Assembly: GCA_019243595.1 (NCBI GenBank)
Contig: JAFAUA010000335.1
Span: forward strand, 1 to 5,371
Source: Acidimicrobiia bacterium
Lineage (GTDB): Bacteria > Actinomycetota > Acidimicrobiia > Acidimicrobiales > AC-14
Length of the DNA stretch: 5,371 bases
Direction of reading: 5' to 3'
The notes under the pieces were generated by a model that was not told the DNA's origin, made no database searches, and saw only the letters and a list, made by a program, of their open reading frames with translations. Shown in pieces: positions 4,518 to 5,371 of this stretch. Position 1 is the first letter of the stretch. Every line of letters begins with the position of its first letter. The position numbers were made by a program, and so were the translations under genes.

Positions 4518-5285
4518 ATGAGCGGCGAACGACTGGACGGAACGGTGGCCCTGGTGACCGGGGCCAGCAGCGGGATCGGCGAGGCGACGGCGCAGGTGCT
4601 GGCCGAGGAGGGGGCGGCGGTGGCCCTTGCCGCCCGCCGCGTCGACCGCCTGCAGGAACTGGCATCGACGATCGAGGAGAAGGGCGGCCGCGCCCTCGTC
4701 ATCGAGACCGACGTCACCGACGAAGCGCAGGCCCGCGCTGCCGTCGAGCAGACGGTTGCCGAGCTCGGGCGGCTCGACACTGTCATCAACAACGCCGGGG
4801 TGATGCTGCTCGGGCCCGCCGAGTCGGCGCCGCTCGAGGAGTGGGAGCGAATGGTCTCGCTCAACGTCCTCGGCGTTCTCTACACGACCCACGCCGCGCT
4901 GCCTCACCTCCTCGCATCGGTGGAATCGTCGCCCCGCGGCGTTGCCGACCTGGTCAACATCAGCTCGGTCGCCGGCCGGGTCGCGCGTGTGGGATCGAGC
5001 GTCTACAACCTCTCGAAGTGGGGCGTCGGCGCCTTCACGGAATCGCTCCGTCAGGAGTTCACCAAGCGTCATCTGCGTATCTCGGTCGTCGAACCCGGCG
5101 CCGTGCGCACCGAGCTCGGCTCCCACGTCCGCGAGGAAGTGCGGGCGGCCAGCCTGTCCCGCTTCAAGGACGTCGAGATCCTCCACGCCGAGGACATCGC
5201 CGACGCCATCTCCTACATCATCACGCGCCCGCGCCGGGTCGCCATCAACGAGCTCCTGGTGCGTCCGACCGAGCAGGAGGGTTAG
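4518..5285 (+). CDS. Classical short-chain dehydrogenase/reductase (SDR), NADP-type
   Basis: An intact 255-residue cytoplasmic oxidoreductase of normal SDR length, transferring hydride between NAD(P)H and a carbonyl or alcohol substrate. Visible motifs: cofactor loop TGASSGIG (14-21); R40-R41 after the second strand, which favours NADP(H); D65 in TDVTD; NNAG (91-94); the tetrad N116, S150, Y163 and K167 (S150-Y163 spacing of 13 as usual, within YNLSK); and PG at 193-194 followed by VRTE. The overall wording (ALVTGASSGIG, AARRVDRL, LNVLGVLYTTHAALPHLL) resembles the YdfG/clavulanate-dehydrogenase-like group, but the substrate cannot be read from sequence. The ATG at 4518 has only a weak upstream GGGG at 4502-4505. 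It lies 38 bp after the beta-helix gene and 23 bp before the aconitase start, and may be co-transcribed with the latter. Confidence 0.93.
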   Translation: MSGERLDGTVALVTGASSGIGEATAQVLAEEGAAVALAARRVDRLQELASTIEEKGGRALVIETDVTDEAQARAAVEQTVAELGRLDTVINNAGVMLLGPAESAPLEEWERMVSLNVLGVLYTTHAALPHLLASVESSPRGVADLVNISSVAGRVARVGSSVYNLSKWGVGAFTESLRQEFTKRHLRISVVEPGAVRTELGSHVREEVRAASLSRFKDVEILHAEDIADAISYIITRPRRVAINELLVRPTEQEG

Positions 5286-5297
5286 CGGAGGGTAGAC

Positions 5298-5303
5298 AGG
5301 AAG
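5298..5303 (+). promoter_or_regulatory. Ribosome binding site for the aconitase gene
   Basis: AGGAAG lies 5 bases before the GTG at 5309 and supports that GTG as the start codon of the downstream gene. Confidence 0.55.
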
Positions 5304-5308
5304 CGGAC

Positions 5309-5371
5309 GTGGGACGCAATGTCACCCAGAAGCTGATCGAGGACCACCTGGTCGAGGGCGAGATGGAGCCC
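5309..5371 (+). CDS. Probable aconitate hydratase, N-terminal 21 codons (3' end outside window)
   Basis: Only the N terminus is present. It reads (start) GRNVTQKLIEDHLVEGEMEP and remains open to the window edge. This closely matches, from memory, the first residues of the aconitase group described as Aquifex-type (pattern GxNxTQKIxxxHLVEGE), an Fe-S enzyme that interconverts citrate and isocitrate in the TCA cycle. No catalytic or cluster-binding residues are in the window, so the call rests on the N-terminal signature alone. Related dehydratases of the isopropylmalate isomerase large-subunit type start similarly and remain an alternative. The start GTG has an AGGAAG ribosome site, and the 23-bp distance to the dehydrogenase stop allows co-transcription. 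Confidence 0.68.
   Translation, partial: MGRNVTQKLIEDHLVEGEMEP

Noticed and set aside
4476..5186. Long minus-strand open frame of 236 codons opposite the dehydrogenase
   Set aside because: The plus-strand SDR has every family motif; the antisense product is only its mirror in GC-rich DNA.

Overview
The window is GC-rich, with dense forward-strand genes, GTG/TTG starts and a SenX3-RegX3-like two-component pair. This points to a high-GC actinobacterium (Actinomycetota). An early-branching class such as Acidimicrobiia or Thermoleophilia is my guess from protein style, not something the sequence proves.

Layout, all on the plus strand: (1) 1-1027, the 3' end of a SenX3-like sensor kinase followed after 8 bp by a complete RegX3-like OmpR/PhoB-family response regulator. 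(2) 1028-1747, a sparse stretch with two small hypothetical genes (68 aa, and a 69 aa two-helix membrane protein) and two sets of 11-bp-spaced direct repeats that look like PhoB/PhoP-type boxes. (3) 1748-3127, a two-gene unit encoding a four-helix membrane protein and a small cyclic-nucleotide-binding-domain protein. Both are broken by frameshifts (about five in the first, one in the second), while the protein text on either side of each break stays coherent. (4) 3128-3324, an intergenic region with a good sigma70-type promoter, another 11-bp direct repeat just upstream of its -35, and a Shine-Dalgarno sequence inside a run of eight G. (5) 3325-4479, a secreted parallel beta-helix protein built of about ten GGGI repeats. 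(6) 4518-5285, an intact classical short-chain dehydrogenase. (7) 5309-5371, the first 21 codons of a probable aconitate hydratase.

How the parts may work together: the kinase-regulator pair is the type that senses phosphate limitation in actinobacteria, and repeats with the 11-bp period used by PhoB-like regulators occur three times nearby. A local regulon is therefore a reasonable but untested inference; the beta-helix exoprotein is its best candidate target. The membrane protein and the cyclic-nucleotide-binding protein lie 21 bp apart and look co-transcribed, which suggests a nucleotide-linked membrane function that is either decaying here or obscured by sequencing errors. The dehydrogenase and aconitase appear to be ordinary metabolic genes.
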